DNA of 64,000 bases from Heterotrichella gracilis (Eukaryota > Sar > Xanthophyceae > Tribonematales > Xanthonemataceae): contig JAULBX010027163.1 in the NCBI GenBank assembly GCA_032358255.1, forward strand, positions 62,001 through 126,000, in the 5' to 3' direction. The position numbers were made by a program, and so were the translations under genes. Positions 37,422-48,736 of this stretch are shown piece after piece. How positions within the stretch are numbered: position 1 is the first letter of the stretch; each line of letters opens with the position of its first letter. The notes beneath the pieces were generated by a model. That model was given only the letters and a program-made list of their open reading frames with translations. It did not search any database and was not told the origin of the DNA.

Positions 37422-40400
37422 ATGAGCAGCAACCCGTTCATGTCCGAGGTGAATATCTTGCCATCTGATGTTGCGAGTTCCGTGATATTGGCCAATCACC
37501 GGTACCAACTAAACTGAACCTTGTTGTGTCGCAGGAGGTCCCGTTTGGCGACTCGAACCCTTTCAACAATGGCAACCCCCTGTCCATCCCCAACGAGCCT
37601 CCCCCACCCTACGAGAGCGTCATCATGAGCCACAATGGGGTGGGTGCCAGCCTGGGTGTCGAGAGGTGCTATGTTCACAATTGATATGCTACCCGTTTGA
37701 CGCGCACAGCTACTGACGGCAGCTGTTCGAACGCAGGAATATCCAGCCGTGGGTGCCTCCGCTAGAGTGGTACGTGAGTTACTGGTCAATTTCATGGGGC
37801 TATGTGACTATATGCATGCATATGAACAGTGCAGCACATGGACAACTAGCATGTGCGAGTGGTTTCGTATTGATGAGCACCACCCAGCATTTCCCTTGAG
37901 TTTAGTGGTACAATCCAAAAAATGCATCTTTCCCCGTGTTTTCCAGGCTCCAGCTGAGAAGAATGACTTCCACATCACCGTCACCGACCCAGTCAAGCAA
38001 GGAGATGGTGTGGGGGTGCGTTGCTGCCAATTTGAAACTCTTTATACATTAAAGCAATGTTCTAGGCAGGCTGTTGCCCTGTGTGTCCCACCTAGGGAGG
38101 AACCTTCGGGACCCTACAGAACATACCCACACCACCACTCTGTGACCTGCAACCGTGCCCCCACTTATCCCCCTTGCACAACCCTCCAGCTTTTACAATC
38201 TCACCATCCCACACATCCCACACACCACCCTCCACAACCACTACTCCCGCCCTTGTCCAGGCGTACATCTCATACAAGCTCACCACCCACACCACGCTGG
38301 AGCAGTACCGCAACAAGCACCTGGAGGTCATTCGCAGGTTCAGGGACTTTTCGTGGCTGCACCAACGGCTCACGGAGCAGAACAGGGGTAAGGCGCTGCT
38401 TGGGTTTAGGGTTTGGGGTTCAGTGAACAGGCACTGTTTAGGGTCTAGGGTTCTGGGACTTCTCGTGGCATTGCGCACTGTACTCACCAAGGGTAACTTT
38501 AGCTGGATGGAACTGAAACGCAAATAACTACACATCCTACAGGGATCATCATTCCAGCGATGCCGGAGAAAAGCGTTGTCCAAAAGTACCAGATGACCGC
38601 GGAGTTCATTGAGACTAGGCGACAAGCGCTCAGCCTGTTCGTCAACCGAGTGGTGCGCAGCTGTTTCGGGTTTAGGATCTAGGTGGCAAGCGCTCAGTTT
38701 TTTCATCAACCGAGTGGTCCATTGACCTTGCATGCACCTGACCTGCCATTTGGCACAGTACAGCTGCACTCACAGTCGCATATGCGCGCCTGGATGGGAT
38801 GCATCTACAAATACTTGCGCCACGCCATGCTCTGCTCCCATTCGCAGCTCGCTGCTTACTGCTACCCCCAGCGGTGGGCACTGCAGCCACATTGTAGTCA
38901 ACTGGCATTTCATTGTAGTCAACTGCCATTACATTGTAGTCAACTGGCATTTCATTGTAGTCATCTGGCATTACATTGTAGTCAACTGCCATGCCAAGCG
39001 CATCACTGTGACCTCATCTGACCATGCGCTTCTGCTGTTCAGGCGTCCCATCCCGTGCTCCAGCTCAGCCCTGACCTGCAGTTCTTCCTGGAGTCGTCAG
39101 AGCACGACTGGAACTTCAGGATGGCGCAGGTAGGGTATGGTCTAGGGTTTAAACCTAAACTTGTCAGAGCGCGTCTGGGACTTCAGGATGATGCAGGTAG
39201 TGCACACACACACATGCGTATGCCATGCACAGGTCATGCAGCGGACGTTCACATGGCCATGCACAAGGCTGTTCAACAGACTTGCACCGCACCACGCCCT
39301 TTTTGTTCAAGAAGTGCAGCTTTGACATGGTGCAGCACTGGAAGCAATGCCAGGCATCACCATGACCATGCATCTCACCATGCATCATCTTGAATGCATC
39401 AGGTCACAGCCACGGCAGCAAATAAGGCATCACCTGACCTCACTTGCATCCTTTCAAGAAGTCAAGTATGAAGATCCATAATGCTCCACCACGTCAATTG
39501 ATGCAGCAGAGAGCAATGCAAGTCCTCACCTTGACCAACCTGACCTCACCCTGCAGGTCCAGGTAGAGGTGAAGGCCAACCAGAGCAAGTTTGCCAACGC
39601 CATGCAGCGGCTCAAGGACTGGCAGCACAATACAACGAACGCACTCACAGGTATGGCGGGACGTGGTTTGGTGCTCTGCACAATTTGCCAGCTTGGTCAA
39701 TCGGGTGCAAACTCTCTTGTGCAAGGATGATGGGGCCGATTTTGGGAGCCATGCCCACATGCACTCCCGTATTATATTTCTAAACAATGCGCACACGTTA
39801 CCCCCACCTGGTCACAACCCATCACTCCCACTTGATCTTAGCCCACCATCAAAGCAGACCTGCACCCCCCACCCACCCATGTGTCAATGGCCAGGGTGCT
39901 GCGACGACGAGGAGCAGGACCCCGACTACTGGATCACACCTAATCACACCTGATCAAACCTGATCACACATGATTGTTACATGTCATTGCCATTCCTCTC
40001 AGGGCGCAGCGACGATGAGGAGGACCCTGTCTACCTGATTACACCTAACCCCTCCCTGATTACCATTTAAATTACCATGTTTCCTTGGTCCCCAGGTCGC
40101 AGCGACGATGAGGAGGAGGACCCCGACTACCTGCGCGTGCGTGAGTACGTGACCCAGCTGGAGGGCCACCTGGCGGAGGCGCACAAGCAGGCGGCCAAGC
40201 TCATCAAGCGCCAGGCGGAGCTGGGCGCAAGCGTGGCGGAGTTTGGCGCAGCCATGGCGCAGCTGGGCAAGTTTGAGGAGAGTGCGCTAGCAGACAGCTT
40301 CATCGCGCTGGGTAGGTGGCGAGGGTTGGGTGGGTGGGTGGGCGGGTAGGTGTGATGCATTCTGATACAAAGCTTGCAGCATTAACAATGTGAAAGCATG

Positions 40401-41503
40401 GGCTAAAGGGAGTTTCAATCTGGAAGGGATGATTCCATTTTCAACAACGATTTGATTTTGAGTTTTTTGTGTTTTATTCGTTCTCAGCTAGTGTATGCGT
40501 AATGCCCTGCCATCCCCCAGGTGAGAAGTCCGACTGCCTGGCCAAGTTCTACGAGGAGGGCGCCATCGTGCTGGGTGCACAGTTTGAGGCCCCGCTGAAG
40601 GACTTTGTGCGCATGGTCAAGGCAGTGAAGGCAGTCATGGCAGACCGATCGGCTGCGCTGTCGGCACTGCAGATGGTACGTGGGTGTAAGGGTTTACCGT
40701 TGGGGTGAGGGCGCATTTTCTGAACCGCACCTGCTGTATCCAGTTCCTCACCTTGCATTGCCTTTGGCCTTACTGCCAGGCAGCTGCAGCTAGTGGCTGG
40801 ATCTACCCTGTGGCCGCATACATGCCTTTTGGGGTTCATGTAATCAATTGAGTCCTCTGTGGGCGTTTGTGTAGGCGCGGGCAGATGTTGACGCGCGGCG
40901 CACCAAGGTTGCCAAGCTGCGCGGCACCCCGGGGATCAAGGAGGAGAAGGTGGCAGAGGCGGAGCGGGACCTGAACGTGGCGCAGCACCACTCAGAGGCA
41001 GCCAAGAACACATACGAGGTAAACCATAAACCCTACATTACTCGGACGCAATCAAGAAGGAATACCAGGTGCAACCCTAAATCTCACACTACTCCGAGAC
41101 AGCTAAGGATGTATGAGGTGAAGCCCTACATTCCTAAACCGATCTGTAGCAGCTAATGCTCTTCTCTTCTCTTTCAATACTGGCATCATATTTCGTATGT
41201 GTTCTTGGCTCCTTTCTTTTAGGATTATTATAACTTAAAAAAATAAATAAACTTTTCTTGCATGGGTTCTTTTACCCTCCTGCCCACCATGTAATGTCTT
41301 CTAACCATCCCATGCTCATCACATGCTTTGTGCGCGTGCAGTTGATTGTGCAGCGCATGTCTGAGGAGCTGCACCGCTTCCAACGAGAGAGGGCGGTGGA
41401 GATGGCGGGCGTGCTGCGGGCGTTTGCAGAGGCGCAGGCGCGGCTGGCGTCTGACACGGGCAGCGTGTGGCAGGCGCTGGTGCCGCAGATGAATGGCCAC
41501 TGA
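37422..41503 (+). CDS. SNX1: Sorting nexin 1-like protein (PX-BAR, retromer)
   Basis: Predicted 442-residue endosomal protein that binds PI3P and bends membranes as part of retromer. Exons: 37422-37448, 37535-37639, 37737-37769, 37947-38015, 38261-38387, 38543-38652, 39043-39129, 39557-39650, 40096-40311, 40521-40675, 40875-41018, 41342-41503; the total is 1,329 bases. The start MSSNPF and PPPPYESV form a short tail. The PX domain shows VIRRFRDFSWLHQRL, the lipid-contact loop IIIPAMPEKS and FIETRRQALSLFVNRV. From about residue 235 a long helical BAR (Vps5) domain follows, ending in WQALVPQMNGH. The gene is the richest in exon-edge echoes: five of its introns carry them. Confidence 0.93.
38395..38470 (+). 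repeat. Telomere-like tracts and echo of SNX1 exon 5 interior
   Basis: GGGTTTAGGGTTTGGGGTT and TTTAGGGTCTAGGG are followed at 38450-38470 by GTTCTGGGACTTCTCGTGGC, a copy of coding sequence at 38338-38357. This copy comes from inside the exon, 30 bases before the donor. Confidence 0.8.
38666..38720 (+). repeat. Echo of SNX1 exon 6 donor
   Basis: After CGGGTTTAGGATCTAGG, the stretch 38681-38720 repeats the exon end and donor at 38617-38657: GCAAGCGCTCAG, a T-run, then TCAACCGAGTGGT. Confidence 0.88.
38890..38994 (+). repeat. 21-bp minisatellite, five copies
   Basis: Tandem units CATTGTAGTCAACTGGCATTT/A with one or two changes each, inside intron 6 of SNX1. Confidence 0.92.
39138..39203 (+). 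repeat. Echo of SNX1 exon 7 donor
   Basis: TCTAGGGTTTAAACCTAAAC is followed by a copy (39161-39203) of the exon end at 39092-39133: TGTCAGAGC, CTGGGACTTCAGGATG, then GCAGGTAG. Confidence 0.88.
39893..40045 (+). repeat. Two echoes of SNX1 exon 9 acceptor
   Basis: The real exon start (40091-40135, encoding RSDDEEEDPDYL) is preceded by copies at 39893-39935 and 40000-40040. Each has AGG(G/T) and GCGACGACGAGGA-like sequence. Their 3' parts drift into GATCACACC words. Confidence 0.88.
41020..41133 (+). repeat. Echo of SNX1 exon 11 donor
   Basis: The end of exon 11 (40985-41033) is copied at about 41090-41133: CTCCGAGACAGCTAAG, TATGAGGTGAA, then CCCTACATT. CCCTAAA motifs lie between (41029 and 41075). 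Confidence 0.75.
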
Positions 41504-41919
41504 AGGGGGGATATTTTACTCCGCGGGGGGGGTGCATTGGATGTCAGGGCAGGTAAATGACCATTGATCAGAAAAGACTTGCTTGTGCGGTGGCCGATGC
41601 AAATGCGCATATGTGGGGAAATATGGTGGGAGATGGGGCGGGGAGTCAATGCTGGACGTATGATAAAGGGGATTGCATGGGAAGCCGTGTCACACCACAG
41701 TCGCTGCGGCAGCTGTTGCGGCAGGCAATTCTGTGGCATTTGTATCATTTAGCTGGGTCTGACTGTGATTCTTAGATAAATTATGCACTGTAGTTTCTTG
41801 TGACTGCATCGTGCAGCCATCTTGATTTTGTTGCTTTGTTTGCTGTAGTGAACCAAAAACATGCCAAGCCATTGGGGTACTGGACAATTGCTCGTGTTCC
41901 TGCACTTGCAACCTGCATA

Positions 41920-41957
41920 AAAATTCTCTTCTAGACTTAAAGTCTAGAAGAGAATTT
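41920..41957. repeat. 38-bp perfect palindrome
   Basis: AAAATTCTCTTCTAGACTT is followed directly by its exact complement: 19-bp arms with no loop, centred on CTTAAG. Confidence 0.92.
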
Positions 41958-41958
41958 T

Positions 41959-41991
41959 ACTCAGCTAGACCAAAGTTTGGTCTAGTTGAGT
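41959..41991. repeat. Second hairpin, 16-bp arms
   Basis: ACTCAGCTAGACCAAA, one G, then TTTGGTCTAGTTGAGT, with one G/T mismatch. It starts two bases after the first palindrome and shares the CTAGA core. Confidence 0.88.
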
Positions 41992-42618
41992 ATTCTACTG
42001 GGTTGAATGCTGGTGTGTGCATCATCTGATCCAGACACTGCATGCCGTGCAGCAACTGACAGTGTAATGAAAGATAATTTTTCGTGTTAATTGAGTTTGC
42101 TGCATCAGGCATATGCGGGCAGTCCAGAATGGACCATGCCATTATGGATCCACTGATGCAGTACATGTACTCCGCAAAAATGGGCCTTGAAATTCATTGA
42201 CAAGGAGAGTCTCACATCAAGCAGTGTGACATAAAAACACACACAGTGGGTCCAAAACCATGAATGCTTCAATCGCCTCCATCCAGGAGGACCGCAATTT
42301 CATTGGTAAAATGGAAAAGTTGCCAACTGCTATCCTGTGTAAGTCCAGGCTGCTTTCGGTACTGACTGTCACACTCTGCTGAGTCACCGTCAACTATGCT
42401 GCCACACTGCGAATGAGTGCAAGCCGCGTACAGGATTGCGATCTGCCAAAATTTATTTAGAGCGCCCCCCCCATTGCCATCAACATGCATGGACAATAGC
42501 TATTGCTAGCATGGTGTGATGATGCTGACCCAGCGCTGAGTTGAAACCACTCATGACCACTGACAACACGCTGTACTCCTTGTCAGCATGCTGCTTGACC
42601 ACTGATCCATGGCCCATC

Positions 42619-43679
42619 TCATTTCTTCTTTTTCTTGTTGCTTTTCCCGGCAGCTTTGCTGCTGCTTTGCGCTGAGCTGGACGCCCCCGAGGGCGCTGCT
42701 GCCGCTGCTGCTTGTAGTTGCTGCTGCTTGGCTGCTGCCGCCTGAGCCTTCTTTGACCGACCCGGGTGCTTGGGCACAAGCTCCGCTACCCGTGTCATCA
42801 GTGCCCGTCCTGTAGCAAGTGCACGACTCAATATCAATTCACCCGGATATTGTAGCTTGTCGCTGCTTATTTGGTTAACTCAAACACAATAGTCTAGGCG
42901 TAGGCTCGGCTTTAATGGGGTATATATCAGTGCACACGGAGGGAATGTGGAGGGCTGGATAGGTTCCAACACTCAGCGCCAGGCGCAATAGGTACAGTAC
43001 AATCTGCACGCCTTATATGCATGGCACATTCACCAAAAGCAGGAGACCTTACGTGTAGGTATTTCTGGGTTGACTGGGGTGCCATCCTCATTTTTCAGTT
43101 GCACCCGCAACCTGCCTACCAACCAGAAATCCCGAGAGTACGCCTTGTTCTGCAGACATTATGTTTGTGAGAATAAGTATATTGAAGCACTGCCAGAAAG
43201 GGTGGAAGTTGCAAGCAGTCGCAAAACCAACGGTTGCAACTGAACACCACGCTTACCTCAATCTCAGCTGGAAGCTTCAAGTGTTTACAGCAGTCGAGGA
43301 TCTCTGTTGGTGTTGGGTTTTCGCATGCTGCGGGAACAGGCCAAACCACTTGGACTAGCGAAATGCCACCAGTGATATGCCACCAGTCACACTAAACTGC
43401 TACTTTAAGACAGAAGGCGACAAACTGGAGCGACCAGATAAGACCGCATTGATGAGCAGTACATGGCCATATGCATGCATTGTTGGCAACATACCTATTG
43501 CCACGGGCAATTTGCGCCCTTCAGAAATTTTTTTCTTTGAATTCAAGTACGATGGGTAGATTATGACTCTCTGCATGGGCCACACAACAGGTTGAGGGCT
43601 TGGTTGAGATGTCACTCTCATGCACCCAAATAGCGGCATGCCAGGTGCGGAGCCATACCGTGTCGTGTTCGAAGCTCAT
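42619..43679 (-). CDS. SRP19: Signal recognition particle 19 kDa protein
   Basis: Predicted 151-residue protein that binds SRP RNA helices 6 and 8 and prepares the site for SRP54. Exons in transcript order: 43679-43659, 43570-43495, 43327-43257, 43149-43053, 42809-42619; the total is 456 bases. The first exon encodes only MSFEHDT. Then come IIYPSYLNSKKKISEGRKLP, CENPTPTEILDCC, GRLRVQLKNEDGTP and an Ala/Gln-rich tail ending in a Lys run, all standard for SRP19. It is convergent with SNX1 and divergent from the VTT gene. Confidence 0.93.
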
Positions 43680-44419
43680 GCTTTCAGAATAGCTGTTTAA
43701 TTCGATGCAGTGTTGCCCATCAGCAATTATGCGGCTGGTGCGCGTTTCATATGTGCTCAAGGGGTGCTTGCTCAGGGAGTCAATGCCCTGGATGCTTGGC
43801 CACTGCTGCACGAGCTTGTAAGCTCGAAAGAAGAAGCCCAATTGAATGAAACCTTGTTCAGACCAGTGTTCAACGAGTTCAGGCCTATACTGTAGCTATA
43901 GCTCGCAGTTTTGGTACTAGTAAGCGAGAATACCCAAATATATATAGTATAATAGGTCACTTCCTGCTCCCCATGCACACATCAAGTTGGCCTAGGTACT
44001 TCATTTAAAGAATTCCGTCCTGTCAACCAGACCTATCCATTCACTCAATGAGTCACTGCCTGCTTCAGCCCTCAAAGTTGTTGCTGCAAATTCCTAGTAC
44101 CATCTCTTGAGTTGCTAGTTGGCAAGTACCATCTCCGTCCTGTTTCCCAATTACAACAGAACTTTTTCAAGGCAGGAGAGCTTGCCATTTGAAGGTATGT
44201 GCTTCTGTATTTTTCTGATTTGCGGCAAATGGAGCCGGCTGTGTCTACCAGCTCAACTCACGCTCACAGGACATACACATGCATGCATATGGCATGCATG
44301 CGTATGGCGCCTTTGGTTCGCACGTTGGCCACCTGCACGAATGACTTCCACCCTCATAAATAACTGCTTCATGACTATACAAGCCTACTTATGCACAGCT
44401 GACGTGCTGTGCAGGCCCG
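43680..44419. promoter_or_regulatory. Divergent promoter region, SRP19 / VTT gene
   Basis: It contains both promoters, and probably a 5' non-coding exon of the VTT gene ending at a GTATGT donor near 44194, since the next exon begins 6 bases before the proposed ATG. Confidence 0.4.
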
Positions 44420-45661
44420 ATGTCATTGAGTTGTGCCTGCCTGTCCACACAGAGGAGCTTCACACCTCAGAGGACCAGCAAACACGCAGGTACGCACAAG
44501 AATTAACCTTGGACATGCCAGTTGGTCTAACAAGAAGTTTACTCGCACACCCACACTTGGCAACATACCTTTGGCCACAAGTAGGTGTTTAGTTCGGGTG
44601 ACAGTAGGGTTGGGTGGCTGGAAAGGTTAGAACAGACGGGGGTCAGTGCGTTGACGTGACCACCGCACGGTGCAGGGCGGTCCAGCCACGCAGTCAGGCA
44701 GCCCTGCACAAGCATCAACAGCTGCTGTACCTCCCAGCCCCTCCCGCACCCCACCCTGGATCGCCACCACACCTGGGGAGGGTCAGCAGTACACCAGGCA
44801 CGCAGAGGACCCATCCGCACCTCCAGCAGCAACAAAGACAGCGAAACAGACACCAGCGGCCAGGCAACAGCACCTGCCATACCCACCACCGCCCTCGTGC
44901 TCACAGCCATTGCAGCAACAGCCTCAGTGGCAGCGATTACCCTCTCCAGCAGCGGGATGAGCATCGCAGACTTCCTCCAGTCTGTTTTGGACACCATCGC
45001 CAATGCAGGACCAGCTGCACCCTTGCTGTTCATCGTGGTCTATGCCCTGGCGACAGTCCTGCTGTTCCCAGCTTCGGTATTGACTATTGGCGCGGGCTAT
45101 ATCTTCGGACCGGTCCTGGGCACCGCTGTTGTGTCCGTGGCGGCAACCACAGGATGCGCCCTTGCCTTCTTGGTTGCACGCTACCTAGCGCGCCCCTGGG
45201 TGGAGTCCAAGCTCCAAGACTACCCCCGCTTTGCCGCGATCGACAAAGGCATCTCCAAGGAGGGGGCGCGCATCGTCCTCCTGCTCCGCCTCTCGCCCCT
45301 CTTCCCATTCAGCCTGCTGAACTACATGCTGGGACTCACAACCATCAGCTTTGGGCCCTATGTGGCGGCTTCCTGGGCGGGCATGCTGCCGGGGACCATC
45401 GCCTACGTGTACCTCGGAGGAGTGGGTAGGGCAGCTACCGAGGCAGCAGGCAGCGGGTGGGACTGGCCCAAGATCGCGCTGTATGTGGTGGGCGCCATTG
45501 CCACCCTGTGGGTCACGCGCATCATATCACAGGCAGCGGGCAAGGCGCTGGAGGAGGCGGAGGCGGGCAGCGAGTACAGCCCGCTGGGGGAGGGGGAGGG
45601 GGCGGCGCGGGGGGGCAATGGGGAGCGGAGTAGCAGCAGGGATGGGGAGGACAGGCCGTAG
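44420..45661 (+). CDS. VTT/SNARE-associated (DedA, TVP38/TMEM64) membrane protein, probably plastid-targeted
   Basis: Predicted 351-residue membrane protein. VTT-domain proteins act as lipid scramblases or transporters in other systems. Exons 44420-44489 and 44676-45661 join in phase to whole codons. Residues 1 to about 110 are rich in Ser, Thr, Arg and Cys with few acids (MSLSCACLSTQRSF, QRTSKHAGRSSHAV), as in algal chloroplast transit peptides. The VTT domain follows with several hydrophobic helices: VLLFPASVLTIGAGYIFG, GTAVVSVAATTGCALAF, the motif LLLRLSPLFPFSLLNYMLGL, and a last helix before an acidic tail. The upstream boundary is uncertain; an alternative short form would begin at MSIADF (44957). 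Cyanobacterial and thylakoid homologues are known; the exact role here is unknown. Confidence 0.82.
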
Positions 45662-46238
45662 GCATGGGGTTGGTTGGTGTATTCCTCTTCCCACTCCATG
45701 ATGGACCAGCAGGGTGCTGATGATGTGGCAGGTGGCCTTTAGTTGATAACGGTTTATTTACAGAGCCTCATTTTTGGAACATTAGCAAGTTGGTGATGTG
45801 CAACTTAGTAGTATGTGTTTTAGGGGGCAGTTTTATGCCAAGAAATGTTTACAATGCGAATCTGATGGAATTTTGTGAGTGTGATAAAAGCCGCACAGTC
45901 GGGTTGATATTATAAATGACTTCCTTTACAGTTGTGTGCAATCCTACCACAGTGCATGGGCATTTGGACCTGCCAACTGCATTGTGGATGTGCTGTAAGC
46001 AAAGAAACCTCGATCACTCAGCTGTACTCATTCATTACTCCTGCTTTGCTGCCGCGCCTTTTTCCCTCAATTGTCCCTGTCCCTTGCAAACCCCTCCCAT
46101 GCTGTAGGCAGGCGATGCCATGTACCCAGTCCGATGACCCGGCCAGTCCACCATCACCCACCCAGCGCCACACCACCCACTTCCTCCTCAGACGCTGAGC
46201 TGTACCCACATGGCAGCTATCACCTGTCAGGGATCAAG
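45662..46238. other. Intergenic region / possible 5' exon of the Nudix gene
   Basis: No clear gene. An AG acceptor at 46190-46191 after a pyrimidine/CA-rich stretch suggests that a 5' UTR intron of the Nudix gene ends here. Confidence 0.4.
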
Positions 46239-47847
46239 ATGGCTGACACTCTGGCAAGGCTGGGCACAGTGCGCCGCGAGGCATTGGCTGAGTCGCAATT
46301 TGTGCGCCCGCTGAGTGTCTACTACGAACTGGATGGTGGGGAAAGATACGGAATCAAAATGAATCACGAGTGGTGCTGTGCATTAGTTGGCTACATGCCC
46401 TCCACCAGTACATACGTAATACCATGCATTGAGCGGTATCATGCAGTTCTGGCATGGTACTTTCATTACACCTGGTGAAAATGCCTCAATGGACAGTTTT
46501 AACACGTGTTAAGGGGTGGTAATTGACGCCTTTCCCTATTCATTGCTGTTGGATCCACTGCAGGCGCTGAGCTGCGGTGGGACATGATCCTCTCGCAGCC
46601 CAGTGTGGGCACCTTGCTGCACCACACAGAGCTGGGGGCGGTGGTGGTGGTGCGCCAGTTCAGGCCCGCGGTGAGTGTGCTTGGGACAGGGATCAGGCTT
46701 GCAATGGCTGGCAACATATGTGTTGGGTATCGAAGATTGTACACAAGCAGAAATGTATGCATGGATCTGCTCAGTCATTACAGTAAACGTGCATGTTCCG
46801 ATAGCGCTTGATACCCATTTTACTACACGCCACCATCTGGTTTGACTGCAGCAGTAGATGTTGCTGATGTGATCTGTTCATCGCAACTGTCTACAGACTG
46901 CAGCCATCATCCAAAATAGTATTCGGTGGCACTGCCCCCCTTACTGGCCAATTTGCTTCACACCAGCAAACCCTAAGGATGTACACCCCTGTGCAGGTGT
47001 ATGTGTCTCTGTTGCGCCAATCTGAGCAGCTGAGTACCCCCGCTCCCTCCCTAGCAGCTGGCTTCACATACGAGCTGTGTGCAGGGCTGATAGACAAGAG
47101 CAAGTCTCCGCAGCAGATTGCACAGGAAGAGGTATGGATGGTGTGGGCTGGTACTAGCATGTGTGTGACTCGTTGATATTCTGGGCAACTTCCCAAGAAT
47201 ATGTGTGTGGTTGACACCGACATGCATGGACGTGCAATATGATCGAGGGAGTATCATAAAGCTCAAGTTGCTAATTAGCACAGATTGGTCCAGTCAATGA
47301 TGTTGCAATGAGAGCTTGGACCACTAAATGCCCTGATTCCCACCCAGCATGATACTAGCTTTGTTTCTTCTTCCAGATCCTGGAGGAGTGTGGGTACGAT
47401 GTCCCCCTTGATGCGGTGGTGGAGCTGACCACTTTCCATGGAGCAGTGGGCACTAGCGGGGCCCGGCAAACGGTGTTTGTGGCAAAGGTGGATGAGAGCC
47501 ATAGAGTGGGACAAGGCGGCGGCTTAGGGTAAGCAAATTGCCAATGCTTGGGCATCATGCATACCTTATCAAGTTAAAATTTTGATTGAACTTTTGGGGG
47601 GATTTTGGTGTGGGGAGCTCATCTAACATCAGTGTGATACTTGTATGAACATCGTGGCTCCTGTTGGGTTCATGTGCTGACAAGTGGTGTGCAAAATCGC
47701 AGGGATGCTGGGGAGTCTATTGAAGTGTTGGCAGTGCCCCTGGAACAAGCCCAGCAGTTTGTGTTGGACAGCGAGGTGCCCAAAAGCGGTGCTCTATTGT
47801 TCGGTATCATGTGGTTGCTTCACAGCCTCGCTGCAAGCAAGCGGTAG
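46239..47847 (+). CDS. Nudix hydrolase, NUDT14-like UDP-sugar pyrophosphatase
   Basis: Predicted 211-residue enzyme that splits UDP-glucose (or ADP-ribose) into UMP and sugar phosphate. Exons: 46239-46335, 46564-46670, 46997-47131, 47377-47528, 47703-47847; the total is 636 bases. Motifs match animal NUDT14: FVRPLSVYYELDG, VVVVRQFRPAVY, the Nudix region YELCAGLID ... EEILEECGYD, the FHGAVGTSGARQTVF loop, VGQGGGLGDAGESIEVLAVPL, and the end GIMWLLHSLA. The Nudix box is degenerate in the same way as NUDT14 (REx replaced by EEI, with the EE pair kept). An in-frame ATG at 46134 would give a longer form, but an acceptor lies between. Confidence 0.88.
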
Positions 47848-48736
47848 TGTGGCTTGTAATAACGTTGCATGAGATCAGCCCCTATATGGGTAACAGCAAC
47901 GTTGTCACCCGATACCCTTAGCATGCACTGCAGTAGGGCACCAGCCTCAACACCAGCTGTCACCATACACCACACTGACTCCCCTATCCAGCAAGCCCCC
48001 AGCCACATGCCACGGCCTCTTCCATCCTACCTGTTCAACTTAGCCCATCTCGTTTAACATTCCTCCCCATAGTTTCACCCACCCCCCACCACTGCATCGC
48101 TGTCATTATCCAAAACTGGGTTGCTCGTTGGTTTACCTGAATGGATGTCCGTCAGGTGGTTTCGGTATTCGCCTGGTACATTGCCTCCATAGATGCAGCT
48201 GTGGATGCAGTGTGCAGTCCTCCCTTGCGCTTCATATAATGGTGACTTCGTTGTCACATGCATGCATGCAACAGGGACACGCTCTAAGCTTCACGGTAAA
48301 GCGCCTGTGAGGCACTGCCGTGCACTGGCGAGCAAGATTAAGGACAGCCGTCAGGCGTCTGGGACGTCAGTAGCTGTTCAGTGCGTTCTACCTGTTTGGG
48401 TCCTCCAATGCACTCTTCAGCCTACCTGTTGATACAGCAGTACTTTGTTTACCGTTCTTGCCCGCTTTTGGAAACGGTGGATCCCTTTTGGCACCAGAAA
48501 TCATTCCACTTGGAAGGTGCCCTGTGTAATCAACCAGTGCTGAGCATTTGACGCGTAAGCCTGCAACAAAGCACGCAAAGCATGCTGTGCCTTGACCCAC
48601 AACAGATTGCCCCATCGCTGGGCTTGACAAGCCGCTTACACCCAGCTAAAGTGTAGTTGATGCGAAACGTGTACACCAGGTTTTATTCGCTGGCTGTCCG
48701 CTCGCCCTTGCTACCCAATCGGCCGATTGTCTAGAC
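47848..48736. other. Intergenic region, no gene seen
   Basis: It should contain the Nudix 3' UTR and the SBNO promoter. Short open frames only, with no family similarity recognised. Confidence 0.45.

Larger units (their letters stand above)
41504..42618. other. Convergent intergenic region with two palindromes
   Basis: It holds the 3' ends of SNX1 and SRP19. No gene was seen. Two adjacent palindromes (next entries) are the only marked structure. Confidence 0.5.

Noticed and set aside
44614-45429. 271-codon plus-strand frame rich in Gln, His, Pro and Arg
   Set aside because: It is an alternative frame over the VTT gene; only the other frame shows a conserved domain and hydrophobic helices.
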